Assembly (NCBI GenBank): GCA_021545665.1
Contig: JAJRTX010000065.1
Span: 1-16,070 of the forward strand
DNA: 16,070 nt
Direction of reading: 5' to 3'
From: Zetaproteobacteria bacterium
GTDB taxonomy: Bacteria > Pseudomonadota > Zetaproteobacteria > Mariprofundales > Mariprofundaceae
The translations under genes and the position numbers were made by a program. Each line of letters opens with the position of its first letter. Within the stretch, counting starts at the first letter, position 1. Positions 1 to 7,269 of this stretch are shown here, one piece after another. The notes under the pieces are model-generated. The model did no database searches and was not told the DNA's origin. It saw only the letters and a program-made list of their open reading frames with translations.

Positions 1-162
1 AAAACGGTCTCGCCTCTCCTGAATGTATCTACGCGTGCAATGTGTTCAATACAGTTGATGCCTGACATCAACCTGAACCCTGTACGCTTCGTTGACAGGG
101 GAAGCCATATCAGCCCATTGGCTAAATACTTTAGCCGAGAAACTGGAAAACTGTTTCTATAA
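1..162 (+). CDS. C-terminal fragment of an unidentified protein (5' end outside window)
   Basis: Frame 1 is open from the first base to a TAA at 160-162, giving 53 residues with no start needed inside the window. The end reads ...NPVRFVDRGSHISPLAKYF SRETGKLFL, which looks like an ordinary protein tail, with charged and hydrophobic residues mixed and no low-complexity bias. I do not recognise the family. The other two forward frames are closed by stops by base 63, which mildly favours this frame. An open stretch of this length can also arise by chance, so this is a tentative call. The fragment is followed by about 345 bp without a convincing gene before the transporter, so it probably belongs to a different transcription unit. 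Confidence 0.4.
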   Translation, partial: KTVSPLLNVSTRAMCSIQLMPDINLNPVRFVDRGSHISPLAKYFSRETGKLFL

Positions 163-360
163 AGGGTCCTAAAGATTACCAAACTCATCGCGTTCCAATG
201 GTGTCCAGTGTTGTCTGGGTCGGGGCGCCAGGAAGAACTCAATGGCTGTTTTGGCATTGATATACGGGTAGTTCTGTTTGCTTATTATATGGGCTGTTTT
301 AGTTTCTCAAAGACAATGCAGTATAAACAGTGCATGCTCTGGCTGGGGAAGATGTGTCGG

Positions 361-374
361 TGCTACAATATAAT
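361..374 (+). promoter_or_regulatory. Candidate extended -10 promoter element for the transporter leader
   Basis: The sequence TGCTACAATATAAT contains an extended -10 (TG-n-TACAAT, 361-369) and an overlapping perfect TATAAT (369-374). There is no recognisable TTGACA-like -35 at the usual spacing (the region around 341-351 is GGCTGGGGAA), so only an extended -10 promoter would fit. It lies about 50 bp upstream of the leader ORF start at 426. The call rests on sequence match alone. Confidence 0.3.
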
Positions 375-409
375 CATAAACCGGACATGTTTGGATGCAG
401 AACGAGAAT

Positions 410-418
410 GGGGAGGAG
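410..418 (+). promoter_or_regulatory. Strong Shine-Dalgarno of the 29-residue leader ORF
   Basis: GGGGAGGAG lies 7 nt before the ATG at 426. It is one of the best ribosome-binding sites in the window, whereas the transporter start at 508 has none. This is the main evidence that the short ORF at 426-515 is translated. Confidence 0.55.
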
Positions 419-425
419 TGAAAAG

Positions 426-515
426 ATGGTCATTGAAAACATAATTCGTTCATCCTTTCTTTCTGGTTGTTTTTCAGATCATATTCCAAGTGTAACTGTC
501 GGTTTGTATGTTTAA
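426..515 (+). CDS. Predicted 29-residue leader peptide overlapping the transporter start
   Basis: The ORF reads MVIENIIRSSFLSGCF SDHIPSVTVGLYV and stops with TAA at 513-515, eight bases into the transporter gene whose ATG is at 508. A strong purine-rich Shine-Dalgarno (410-418) sits 7 nt upstream, while the transporter ATG is preceded by GTCGGTTTGT with no such site. The arrangement suggests translational coupling: ribosomes finishing the leader would restart on the transporter. The peptide is not rich in any single amino acid, so a classic attenuation peptide is not indicated, and its sequence matches no family I know. It could also be a chance ORF near a good purine run. Confidence 0.45.
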   Translation: MVIENIIRSSFLSGCFSDHIPSVTVGLYV

Positions 516-1815
516 TAGATTGAATGCATTCATGTGTCAGGCATGGGATGATCTGCGCAGTCCGGAAGGTATGGCTACCCTGCATTTTGCACTCAGGCTA
601 TTTTTGATTCTGTTGGCTTATTATCTAATGAAACCGGTGCGTGAAGCGCTAATTCTTGATGATACAACTTCATTCTTCGCTGGTGATAAGGCAGTGCTGC
701 GTAGCTTTGCTTTGGCCGGTCAGGCGACACTGCTGTTGATACTGGTGCCGTTTTATAGCAATTTAATTCGGCGTATTCATGGTGATAAACTGTTTCTTGT
801 TGTCACGCTGTTTTTATCCAGCAATCTGCTGCTGTTCTATTTCCTCGGTAACACATTTGGCATGGATATTGGCGTGGCTTTCTTTGTCTGGCTGGGTATT
901 TTTTCTGTCGTTCAGGTTTCTCAATTCTGGACCATGGTCAGTGACTATCATTGTGTGGAAAGGGGTAAACGGCTTACTTCATATATTGCTATCGGCGGAT
1001 CGCTGGGTGCCATGATCGGTGCGATGATTGCAAAATTCCTCTTTCTGGTACTTGGCACATACGGTTTGATGCTGGTTGCCATTGTTATGTTGCTGGTAGC
1101 GGTAATTGTACCGGGAACAGATGCATCTCTGAAAAAAGAAACGTTTGAGGATTCTGAGGATGAATCATTTCAGCACCTTCTCGGTGGTCTCAAGCGGGTG
1201 GCTTCCATACCATATTTACGCTGGATTGCATTTTCAGTTGTATTACTGAATCTTATTAATTCAACGGGTGAATTTGTTCTTGCTGACTTTGTTACAGCAG
1301 AGAAACATGGAGCCGAAATCGGTGAGTTCTACGCAACATTTTATCTGTATGTGAATATTGCCACACTGATTCTACAGGCCTTTATTGTGCGTCCGATGTA
1401 CAGGGTTATTGGCGTCGGTGGTGCCCTGATCAGTCTGGCGGTGATCAATCTTGGTATGTATCTGTCCGTACTGTTTTTTCCGGTTCTGGCATGGTTTGCC
1501 ATTGTTAAAATGGCTGATAACAGTATCGATTATTCTGTTGCCAACACAACGAAACAGATTCTGTTTCTGCCGCTGGACAGATTTACCCGCTATGAAGGTA
1601 TGCTGGCAATCAATACCTTCTTTACACGTTTTGGCGATCTGATTCAGGGCGGCCTTATTTTTCTGGTGATTTCTCTTATGAGTCTGTCACCCATGTTCCT
1701 TGTCGGCATAAATGTGGGGCTCTGTGGGGTATGGCTGCTGGTGACCATAAGAGTTAGTCGTAAGTTTAAACATCGAAGTAAACAGGCAGAGGAGCATGGA
1801 TACGCCAAGATTTGA
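508..1815 (+). CDS. NTT (ATP/ADP translocase)-like major-facilitator membrane transporter
   Basis: This is a 435-residue, strongly hydrophobic inner-membrane protein with about 10-12 predicted membrane segments (for example near 28-45, 66-87, 93-112, 119-142, 160-182 and 186-206). An acidic cytoplasmic-type loop (about 207-230, with DSEDE) divides two halves, as in MFS-fold carriers. The first helix carries YYLMKPVREALIL (38-50), the hallmark of the bacterial ATP/ADP translocase-like family (COG3202, Npt1/Npt2-like). Classical NTT proteins of plastids and obligate intracellular bacteria exchange nucleotides; the many homologues in free-living bacteria have no established substrate, so nucleotide transport is not claimed. 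ATG 508 is the only ATG start upstream of the first helix apart from an internal ATG at 532, because a stop lies in frame at 493. It has no Shine-Dalgarno and overlaps the leader ORF. A solute carrier of another MFS type is the main alternative. Confidence 0.8.
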   Translation: MFNRLNAFMCQAWDDLRSPEGMATLHFALRLFLILLAYYLMKPVREALILDDTTSFFAGDKAVLRSFALAGQATLLLILVPFYSNLIRRIHGDKLFLVVTLFLSSNLLLFYFLGNTFGMDIGVAFFVWLGIFSVVQVSQFWTMVSDYHCVERGKRLTSYIAIGGSLGAMIGAMIAKFLFLVLGTYGLMLVAIVMLLVAVIVPGTDASLKKETFEDSEDESFQHLLGGLKRVASIPYLRWIAFSVVLLNLINSTGEFVLADFVTAEKHGAEIGEFYATFYLYVNIATLILQAFIVRPMYRVIGVGGALISLAVINLGMYLSVLFFPVLAWFAIVKMADNSIDYSVANTTKQILFLPLDRFTRYEGMLAINTFFTRFGDLIQGGLIFLVISLMSLSPMFLVGINVGLCGVWLLVTIRVSRKFKHRSKQAEEHGYAKI

Positions 1816-1944
1816 TTTGTGTTTTCCAGGCTGGAGAATATTCTTGGAGCTTCAGAAGAAACATTATTTAATGATGGCTTATTTATTAGCATGATGATGT
1901 GTTTATTGTCTTACGGGTATCTCTAAATTTTTCAGGTGGGTGGA

Positions 1945-3357
1945 ATGGCTAATTCAATTAAAGGTTTAATTCTGGCAGGTGGTTCGGGCAGTCGCCTGTG
2001 GCCGCTTTCGCGACAGCATCTGCCAAAGCAATTTTTGAATCTGGATGGCGACTCTAGCATGTTGAGTGCAACAATTGCCCGTCTGCAGCCCCTGGTTATG
2101 GAAGAGGATGTGTGGGTGGTTACCGGCGAATCGCATGCAACGGGTGAAGCATTCTCCGAGTTGGATGAGCTGAATACCGTGCTGGAACCATGTGCCCGTA
2201 ACACTGCCCCGGCTATCGCTGTTGCAGCTGCTCTATTACAGGATTTGGGGCATGATGATCCCATCATGGTGGTATTACCTGCTGATCATATTATTGGTAA
2301 AAGAAATGCGTTTCAGAAATGTCTTCAGTTAGCAATTCATGCTGCTGAAGAGGGACAGCTGGTCACATTTGGCATCGTACCTACCGCGCCAGAAACCGGG
2401 TTTGGTTATCTTCAGACTGAGGTTGGTAATGGCGAGATTCATTCAGTATTGCGTTTTATTGAAAAGCCGGATGAAGAAACAGCTCAGAAAATGCTGGATG
2501 ATGGAAATTATTACTGGAATTCCGGTATGTTTGTCTGGAAGGCTTCTGTTATACTGGAAGAAATGAAGTCATACATACCTGAGCTCTGGGAAGTACTCGA
2601 AGATATGCGAGAAAAATGGAATGATGGGGAACACTGGCAGAATGTGATTCGTGATAATTTTGCCCGGATGCCATCTATTTCTATCGATTATGGTGTGATG
2701 GAAAACTCTGACCTTGTTTCATCGGTTTCAGCAGATATCGACTGGTCTGACGTGGGTAGCTGGGATGCAGTGTTGGAAATGACAAGTCGTGATGAGCAAG
2801 GCAATGGCATCATTGGTAATGTTATGGCTATTGATTGCAAAGGGTCATTGTTGCGCAGTGAATCCCGTCTGATTGCTGCAATAGGGCTGGAAGATATTAT
2901 TGCCGTGGCAACTACGGATGCAATTCTACTTGCCAAGGCCGGAGATAGTCAGCGGGTAAAAGAAATTGTTGATGAGTTGAAGCTGGGGCACGGGCGTTAC
3001 CATCTTGAGCATGTTACCGTACTTAGACCCTGGGGTAGTTATACCGTATTGGAAAATTCATCGAATAAGGGTTACCAGATGAAACATATTGAGGTTCACC
3101 CTGGAGCCAGCCTTAGTCTGCAGAGTCATCAGCATCGTTCAGAGCACTGGATTGTGGTGGCTGGAACGGCAACGGTAACATGTGACGAACTGGTGAAAAT
3201 AGTGCCTACCAATGGCAGCGCCTATATACCGATCGGTGGTATCCATCGGTTGGAAAATAAAGGAAAGATCCCGCTGCATTTAATCGAAGTTCAGGTTGGC
3301 TCTTATCTTGGTGAGGATGATATTACACGTTTTGAAGATAATTATGGAAGAAACTGA
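1945..3357 (+). CDS. manC: Mannose-1-phosphate guanylyltransferase / mannose-6-phosphate isomerase
   Basis: This cytoplasmic enzyme makes GDP-mannose from mannose-1-phosphate and GTP and, through its C-terminal domain, may also interconvert fructose-6-phosphate and mannose-6-phosphate. The 470 residues match the family length. The nucleotidyltransferase domain (about 5-290) shows AGGSGSRLWPLSR (11-23, the nucleotide-binding signature), LPADH (111-115), FIEKP (171-175) and NSGMF (192-196). The type II isomerase cupin (about 355-465) shows RPWG (361-364), the metal-binding cluster around Q393, H395, H397, E400, H401, and H434. ATG 1945 is preferred over the in-frame GTG at 1936 because AGGTGG (1934-1939) is a good Shine-Dalgarno 5 nt ahead of the ATG and would overlap the GTG. 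The product feeds capsule, O-antigen or exopolysaccharide synthesis; no glycosyltransferase cluster is in the window. It stands alone between a 129-bp and a 218-bp gap. Confidence 0.95.
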   Translation: MANSIKGLILAGGSGSRLWPLSRQHLPKQFLNLDGDSSMLSATIARLQPLVMEEDVWVVTGESHATGEAFSELDELNTVLEPCARNTAPAIAVAAALLQDLGHDDPIMVVLPADHIIGKRNAFQKCLQLAIHAAEEGQLVTFGIVPTAPETGFGYLQTEVGNGEIHSVLRFIEKPDEETAQKMLDDGNYYWNSGMFVWKASVILEEMKSYIPELWEVLEDMREKWNDGEHWQNVIRDNFARMPSISIDYGVMENSDLVSSVSADIDWSDVGSWDAVLEMTSRDEQGNGIIGNVMAIDCKGSLLRSESRLIAAIGLEDIIAVATTDAILLAKAGDSQRVKEIVDELKLGHGRYHLEHVTVLRPWGSYTVLENSSNKGYQMKHIEVHPGASLSLQSHQHRSEHWIVVAGTATVTCDELVKIVPTNGSAYIPIGGIHRLENKGKIPLHLIEVQVGSYLGEDDITRFEDNYGRN

Positions 3358-3441
3358 TTGCTCTCTGTTGATTTACTGATAACAGATTTATCATACAAGC
3401 CCTACAATCTTAAACGATAGCAGTCTCTATTTTGAATAATT

Positions 3442-3507
3442 CCCCGCAGCTTTGTCGTGATGCGAGAAAGACGATAATCCGGTAATATCCCGTAGCTTGC
3501 TGCGGGG
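3442..3507. repeat. REP-like palindromic element upstream of the amidase gene
   Basis: CCCCGCAGC (3442-3450) is a perfect 9-bp inverted match to GCTGCGGGG (3499-3507), with 48 bp between. The right arm also folds on itself: CCCGTAG (3489-3495), loop CTTG, CTGCGGG (3500-3506), with one G-U pair. The two pairings exclude each other. The pattern of a CCCCG(C/T)AGC TTGCTGCGGGG palindrome with a diverged inverted copy resembles REP elements scattered through many proteobacterial genomes and mobilised by RAYT transposases; that link is from memory of the family. On the minus strand it translates to the peptide PRSKLRDITG...DKAAGN, which often appears as a false ORF in annotated genomes for this reason. 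No transposase is nearby. Confidence 0.5.
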
Positions 3508-3575
3508 CAGTGTATTCATATCAGACTGTAGTTCGGTCTTGCAAAGAATGCTGCTGCTGTGAGTATTGGTGCGAC

Positions 3576-4820
3576 ATGAAGTTAAACCATAAAATTTATA
3601 TGCATGTATTTGCAATCATATTTGTAATGATAGCTGTTTTTCCGACCATGGCCTCAGCTGCCGGGGGCATTGTACGGGATGTGCGACTATGGACAGCTCC
3701 AGATCATACGCGTCTGGTCTTCGATCTGAATCAATCAATTAAATATAAGGTGTTTCGCCTGCATAAACCTGAACGGATTGTAATCGATCTGCAAAAGACC
3801 AGTCTGAAAGCTAATTTTAAAAAGCTTGCCATCCCTGACCCTGTTATTAATGCCATTCGGCATGGGACTCCCAAGGCTGATATTCTGCGCGTGGTCATGG
3901 ATGTTAAAGAGAATGTTCGACCACGCTCATTATTATTAAAACCAATGCAGGGAAAACCCTATCGGCTGGTTATTGACCTGATGCGTCCACAGGAAAAACA
4001 GGTAGCAGCTGTTACAGCTAAGAAATCATTTAAAAGTATTGTGATTGCTGTGGATGCAGGCCATGGCGGAGATGATCCCGGTGCGATCGGGCCGCGAAAA
4101 TTAAGGGAAAAGGATGTGACGTTGGCAGTAGCGAAAAGGCTGGCAAAAATCATAAATACCAGACCGGGCATGAAAGCTGTGTTGATTCGCAAAGGGGATT
4201 ATTTCGTTTCACTGAGAAAAAGGATTTATCTGGCCCGTCGGGCTAAGGCCGACATGATGATCAGTATTCATGCCGATGCGGTGCGGACAAGGTCGGTTGA
4301 AGGTGCCAGTGTGTATACACTGTCGGAACGCGGAGCAACGCCGGATAGGGCGGCAAGAGCACTGGCAGCCAAGGAAAATGCAGCAGATGAAGTAGGCGGC
4401 GTGGGCGCGGATGAGGTCTATGATTCACAGGTGAATAAAATTCTCAGTGATATGTTCAGGCGCGATAGTTTGAATAGTTCACAAATCCTGGCAGAGGAAA
4501 TGCTGCGTAAACTAAAGAGAACCGGGGCAATTAAATATAAAGTGCCCAAACGTGCCCGTTTCTTTGTACTGAAAGCTATGGAAATCCCCAGTGTTCTGGT
4601 TGAACTGGACTATATTTCTAACCCTGCCAGAGAGAAAAAGCTGAGAAGCGGGAAGCACCAGCAGAAACTGGCCACAGCTCTATTCGATGCCAGTATTCGA
4701 TTTTTTGAGAAAATGGGCAGGCTTAAAGCGAAGCAGAGCAGGGCATCAGGTCAGCGGCACGCATTAAGCCTGGTCAAGGCAAATGCAGATGGTAATTCAG
4801 ATAAACAGCCTTCAATATGA
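3576..4820 (+). CDS. Secreted N-acetylmuramoyl-L-alanine amidase (AMIN + Amidase_3, AmiB/AmiC type)
   Basis: This is a zinc-dependent periplasmic hydrolase that cuts the amide bond between MurNAc and the peptide stem, usually to separate daughter cells. The 414-residue protein begins with a signal peptide (MKLNHKIYMH then a hydrophobic stretch 11-24, cleavage likely after A28 in ASA). An AMIN-type targeting domain follows (about 31-135), then the Amidase_3 domain (about 154-375). Visible catalytic features are H163 (AGHGG), E178 (LREKD), H232 (SIHAD) as zinc ligands and E343 (VLVELDYISNP). A region of about 260-310 inside the domain could be the regulatory helix known in EnvC/NlpD-activated amidases; that is inference. 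A basic, polar tail (380-414) follows. The frame is open back to 3510, but ATG 3576 gives a proper signal peptide. No strong Shine-Dalgarno is seen. Its stop overlaps the msbA start (ATGA). Confidence 0.92.
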   Translation: MKLNHKIYMHVFAIIFVMIAVFPTMASAAGGIVRDVRLWTAPDHTRLVFDLNQSIKYKVFRLHKPERIVIDLQKTSLKANFKKLAIPDPVINAIRHGTPKADILRVVMDVKENVRPRSLLLKPMQGKPYRLVIDLMRPQEKQVAAVTAKKSFKSIVIAVDAGHGGDDPGAIGPRKLREKDVTLAVAKRLAKIINTRPGMKAVLIRKGDYFVSLRKRIYLARRAKADMMISIHADAVRTRSVEGASVYTLSERGATPDRAARALAAKENAADEVGGVGADEVYDSQVNKILSDMFRRDSLNSSQILAEEMLRKLKRTGAIKYKVPKRARFFVLKAMEIPSVLVELDYISNPAREKKLRSGKHQQKLATALFDASIRFFEKMGRLKAKQSRASGQRHALSLVKANADGNSDKQPSI

Positions 4821-6619
4821 CATCATCAACTATATTATATCGCCGACTACTGGTTTTTCTTCATCCTTATAAGGGACGTTTGAGTCTTGCTATATCCTGT
4901 ATGGTTGTACTGGCGGCATGTACGGCAGCCATGGCCTGGGCTATGAAGCCGGTACTGGATGAAGCACTTTCAGGTAAAAATGCTGATCTGATTTATATGA
5001 TGCCGGCGCTGATTATTGTACTTTATATAGTCAAAGGTGCGGCTTATTTTGGTCAGGCTTATCAGATGGGTTATATTGGACAGCGGATTATATTCGATTT
5101 GCGAAACCTTCTATATACAAGGTTGACTGCGCAATCACTGGCCTTTTTTGCGCATAGAAAAACCGGAGACTTGCTGGCTCGGCTGAGCTATGACGTAACT
5201 TTGGTGCAGGCTGCAGTCAGTACGGCTGTGACGGCATTGATGCGTGATATGATTTCGATTGTTTTTCTGGTTGGTGTTGTTTTCTATCAGGATTCGACGC
5301 TGGCTTTACTGACCATGCTGGTCTTTCCTGCCGTGGGTTATCCTATTGCCCGCTTTGGTAAAAAGATGCGGCGGGCAACATCGGATGGACAGGCATCTAT
5401 GGGTGATTTAACCAGCTTGCTGGAAGAAACGGTAAGTGGTATCCGGGTGGTCAAAGCCTTTGGTATGGAAGAATATGAGAGAGGTCGCTTTCGTAAGTTT
5501 ACCGGTGATTTTCTAGCCCATCAGATCAAGGTTTTTCGTGTTCATGCCATGTCATTTCCAATTATGGAACTACTGGCCGGTTTTGGTATTGCCGGTGTGC
5601 TTCTTTATGGTGGTTTACGCGTTGCTTCGGGTGAAACGACGACGGGCACACTTGTCTCTTTCCTGGCTGCAGCCATTATGCTCTACGAACCGGTGAAGCG
5701 ACTCACCCGAGCCAATAATGATATTCAGCAGGGGCTGGCTGCAGCTGAACGTTTATTTGAGGTGCTGGACGAGAATGTTTCCGTGCAGGATGCCGAGCAT
5801 GCTGAAGAACTTCCTCCATTCGCACAAAATATCCAGTTTGAAGAACTGGCTTTACAGTATCCCGGCACTAGCAGGCCTGTACTCAGCGACGTCAACTTTG
5901 ATGTCAAAAGGGGCGAGGTTGTAGCACTTGTTGGACGCAGTGGCGCTGGAAAAACATCGCTGGCCAACCTGGTGCCACGATTTATTGATGCAACAGCAGG
6001 CAGGGTGCTGATTGACGGGTTTGATGTCCGCGAAGTGACGCAGCAATCGTTACGCAATCAGATAGCTCTGGTGACGCAGGAGATTATCCTGTTCAATGAT
6101 ACGGTACTCAATAATATCGCTTATGGGCATGATGAAATTGATCGGGAAAAAGTTGAAATTATTGCCCGTGCTGCCAATGCCCATGAGTTCATAATAAAAC
6201 TGCCACAGGGTTATGATACTATTGTTGGCGAACGCGGTGCGATTCTCTCTGGTGGTCAGCGACAGCGTCTGTCGATGGCCAGAGCCTTACTTAAAGATGC
6301 CCCGATTCTGATTCTTGATGAAGCGACGAGTGCTCTGGATACTGAGTCCGAACGGTTAGTTCAACAGGCGATCGACAGGTTGATGGAGGGGCGTACGGTG
6401 ATCGTTATTGCGCACAGATTGAGTACAATTTGTCATGCAGACAGAATTATTGTGCTTGATGATGGACATGTTATTCAGATGGGACGGCATGCTGATCTAA
6501 TGGCTGAAGGCGGCTTGTATTCTGAACTGTACCATCTGCAATTTGAAAGCCATGCAGCAGATGTGGTAGAGGCTGCAAAAGATAATGTTACAGCCAACCC
6601 TGGTTCAGCAGTCAGTTGA
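4817..6619 (+). CDS. msbA: Lipid A export ATP-binding/permease protein MsbA
   Basis: This homodimeric ABC exporter flips lipid A core from the inner to the outer leaflet of the inner membrane using ATP. The 600-residue protein has six predicted membrane segments (about 25-310) followed by the nucleotide-binding domain (about 338-575). The domain shows Walker A GRSGAGKTS (373-381), Q-loop Q421, signature LSGGQ (477-481), Walker B ILILDE (497-502), D-loop SALD and the switch H533. FAHRKTGDLLARLSYD (111-126) is typical of the MsbA transmembrane region. A tail of about 25 residues after 575 makes it slightly longer than the E. coli protein (582). ATG 4817 overlaps the amidase stop by 4 bp, which points to translational coupling; there is no good Shine-Dalgarno. 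It is followed with a 4-bp overlap by an acyltransferase-like gene. Another lipid ABC exporter is possible, but the neighbours support MsbA. Confidence 0.92.
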   Translation: MTSSTILYRRLLVFLHPYKGRLSLAISCMVVLAACTAAMAWAMKPVLDEALSGKNADLIYMMPALIIVLYIVKGAAYFGQAYQMGYIGQRIIFDLRNLLYTRLTAQSLAFFAHRKTGDLLARLSYDVTLVQAAVSTAVTALMRDMISIVFLVGVVFYQDSTLALLTMLVFPAVGYPIARFGKKMRRATSDGQASMGDLTSLLEETVSGIRVVKAFGMEEYERGRFRKFTGDFLAHQIKVFRVHAMSFPIMELLAGFGIAGVLLYGGLRVASGETTTGTLVSFLAAAIMLYEPVKRLTRANNDIQQGLAAAERLFEVLDENVSVQDAEHAEELPPFAQNIQFEELALQYPGTSRPVLSDVNFDVKRGEVVALVGRSGAGKTSLANLVPRFIDATAGRVLIDGFDVREVTQQSLRNQIALVTQEIILFNDTVLNNIAYGHDEIDREKVEIIARAANAHEFIIKLPQGYDTIVGERGAILSGGQRQRLSMARALLKDAPILILDEATSALDTESERLVQQAIDRLMEGRTVIVIAHRLSTICHADRIIVLDDGHVIQMGRHADLMAEGGLYSELYHLQFESHAADVVEAAKDNVTANPGSAVS

Positions 6620-7269
6620 AAAAAAAGAAACGGCTGCAAAACCGGTTTATTGTCTGGTTAGTTCCGCGACTCATCAAGCTGGTTTACCTGTTTTTTCTTA
6701 AAAGTATCCGCTGGGAAGTTGTTGGCAATGCATATCAGCCGGGACAGAAAGAGCGTTATCTCTATGCCTGGTGGCATGCTCGCCTGCTGATGATGCCGCG
6801 TACAGCCTGTAAGGACTGGCCGGGTTATATGCTGATTTCTGACCACCGGGACGGCAGTTTTATTGCCGATGCCATAAATTTACTGGGTATTGATACCATT
6901 CGCGGCTCATCTACCCGTGGCGGCACCAAAGCCATGCGTCATATGATCAAAGCGGTTAAAGAGGAAAACAGACATCTAGGTATTACACCCGATGGTCCGA
7001 AAGGTCCGCGTGAGACACTCAAGCGAGGAACCATGCGACTGGCGATGAAAACAGAGCTGGCTTTTGTGCCGATCTGTTACGCTACAAAACGTCACTGGCG
7101 AATCAATTCATGGGATAGATTTTATATTCCACAGCCATTTTCCAGAGGTGTATTTGTATTTGGCGATCCGGTATCAGTATCTCCTGATGATGATATGGAT
7201 GATGCCCGTGCCCGTGCCCAGCAAGCCATGGATGCAACCCAGAACCGGGCGGACACTTATTTTGGTTGA
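6616..7269 (+). CDS. DUF374 family lysophospholipid acyltransferase-like protein
   Basis: This 217-residue protein has a basic N terminus, a short hydrophobic anchor (about 11-28) and the DUF374 core. Visible family features are the WWHAR motif (52-56), SDHRDGSFIAD (75-85, in the position of the HX4D motif of glycerolipid acyltransferases), GSSTRGGTKA (97-106) and the highly conserved TPDGPKGPR (124-132). DUF374 proteins belong to the LPLAT superfamily and are often encoded near lipid A genes, so a role in lipid A or phospholipid acylation at the inner membrane is inferred from context; substrates are not known to me. It probably starts at TTG 6616, overlapping the msbA TGA (TTGA), because RWEVVGNAY just after the anchor is conserved-looking and no ATG precedes it. 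No Shine-Dalgarno is seen, so coupling to msbA is likely. Its 3' end overlaps the convergent phosphatase gene by 13 bp. Confidence 0.82.
   Translation: MKKKKRLQNRFIVWLVPRLIKLVYLFFLKSIRWEVVGNAYQPGQKERYLYAWWHARLLMMPRTACKDWPGYMLISDHRDGSFIADAINLLGIDTIRGSSTRGGTKAMRHMIKAVKEENRHLGITPDGPKGPRETLKRGTMRLAMKTELAFVPICYATKRHWRINSWDRFYIPQPFSRGVFVFGDPVSVSPDDDMDDARARAQQAMDATQNRADTYFG

Larger units (their letters stand above)
163..425. other. Non-coding stretch upstream of the transporter leader
   Basis: No convincing gene is visible here. Two short forward frames (a GTG at 208 running to 444, and an ATG at 330) have cysteine- and tryptophan-rich translations without family features or ribosome-binding sites, and they overlap each other. 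I see no GC-rich hairpin followed by a T-run that would serve as a terminator for the fragment on the left. The right part holds the candidate promoter described separately and the ribosome-binding site of the leader ORF. Confidence 0.5.

Noticed and set aside
208..515. Two overlapping short plus-strand frames (starting at 208 and 330)
   Set aside because: The translations are rich in cysteine and tryptophan, resemble no family and have no ribosome-binding site. Only the 426-515 part, with its own strong site, is kept.
1831..1852. Possible terminator after the transporter (CCAGGCTGG and AGAATATTCT palindromes)
   Set aside because: The stems are short and AT-rich, and no T-run follows, so a Rho-independent terminator is not supported.
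3442..3507. Classical metabolite riboswitch before the amidase gene
   Set aside because: The alternative pairing is suggestive, but no conserved aptamer core that I know is present; the repeat-element explanation fits better.
3427..3615. 62-codon minus-strand frame across the palindrome
   Set aside because: Its peptide (PRSKLRD...DKAAGN) is a by-product of the REP-like repeat rather than a conserved protein.
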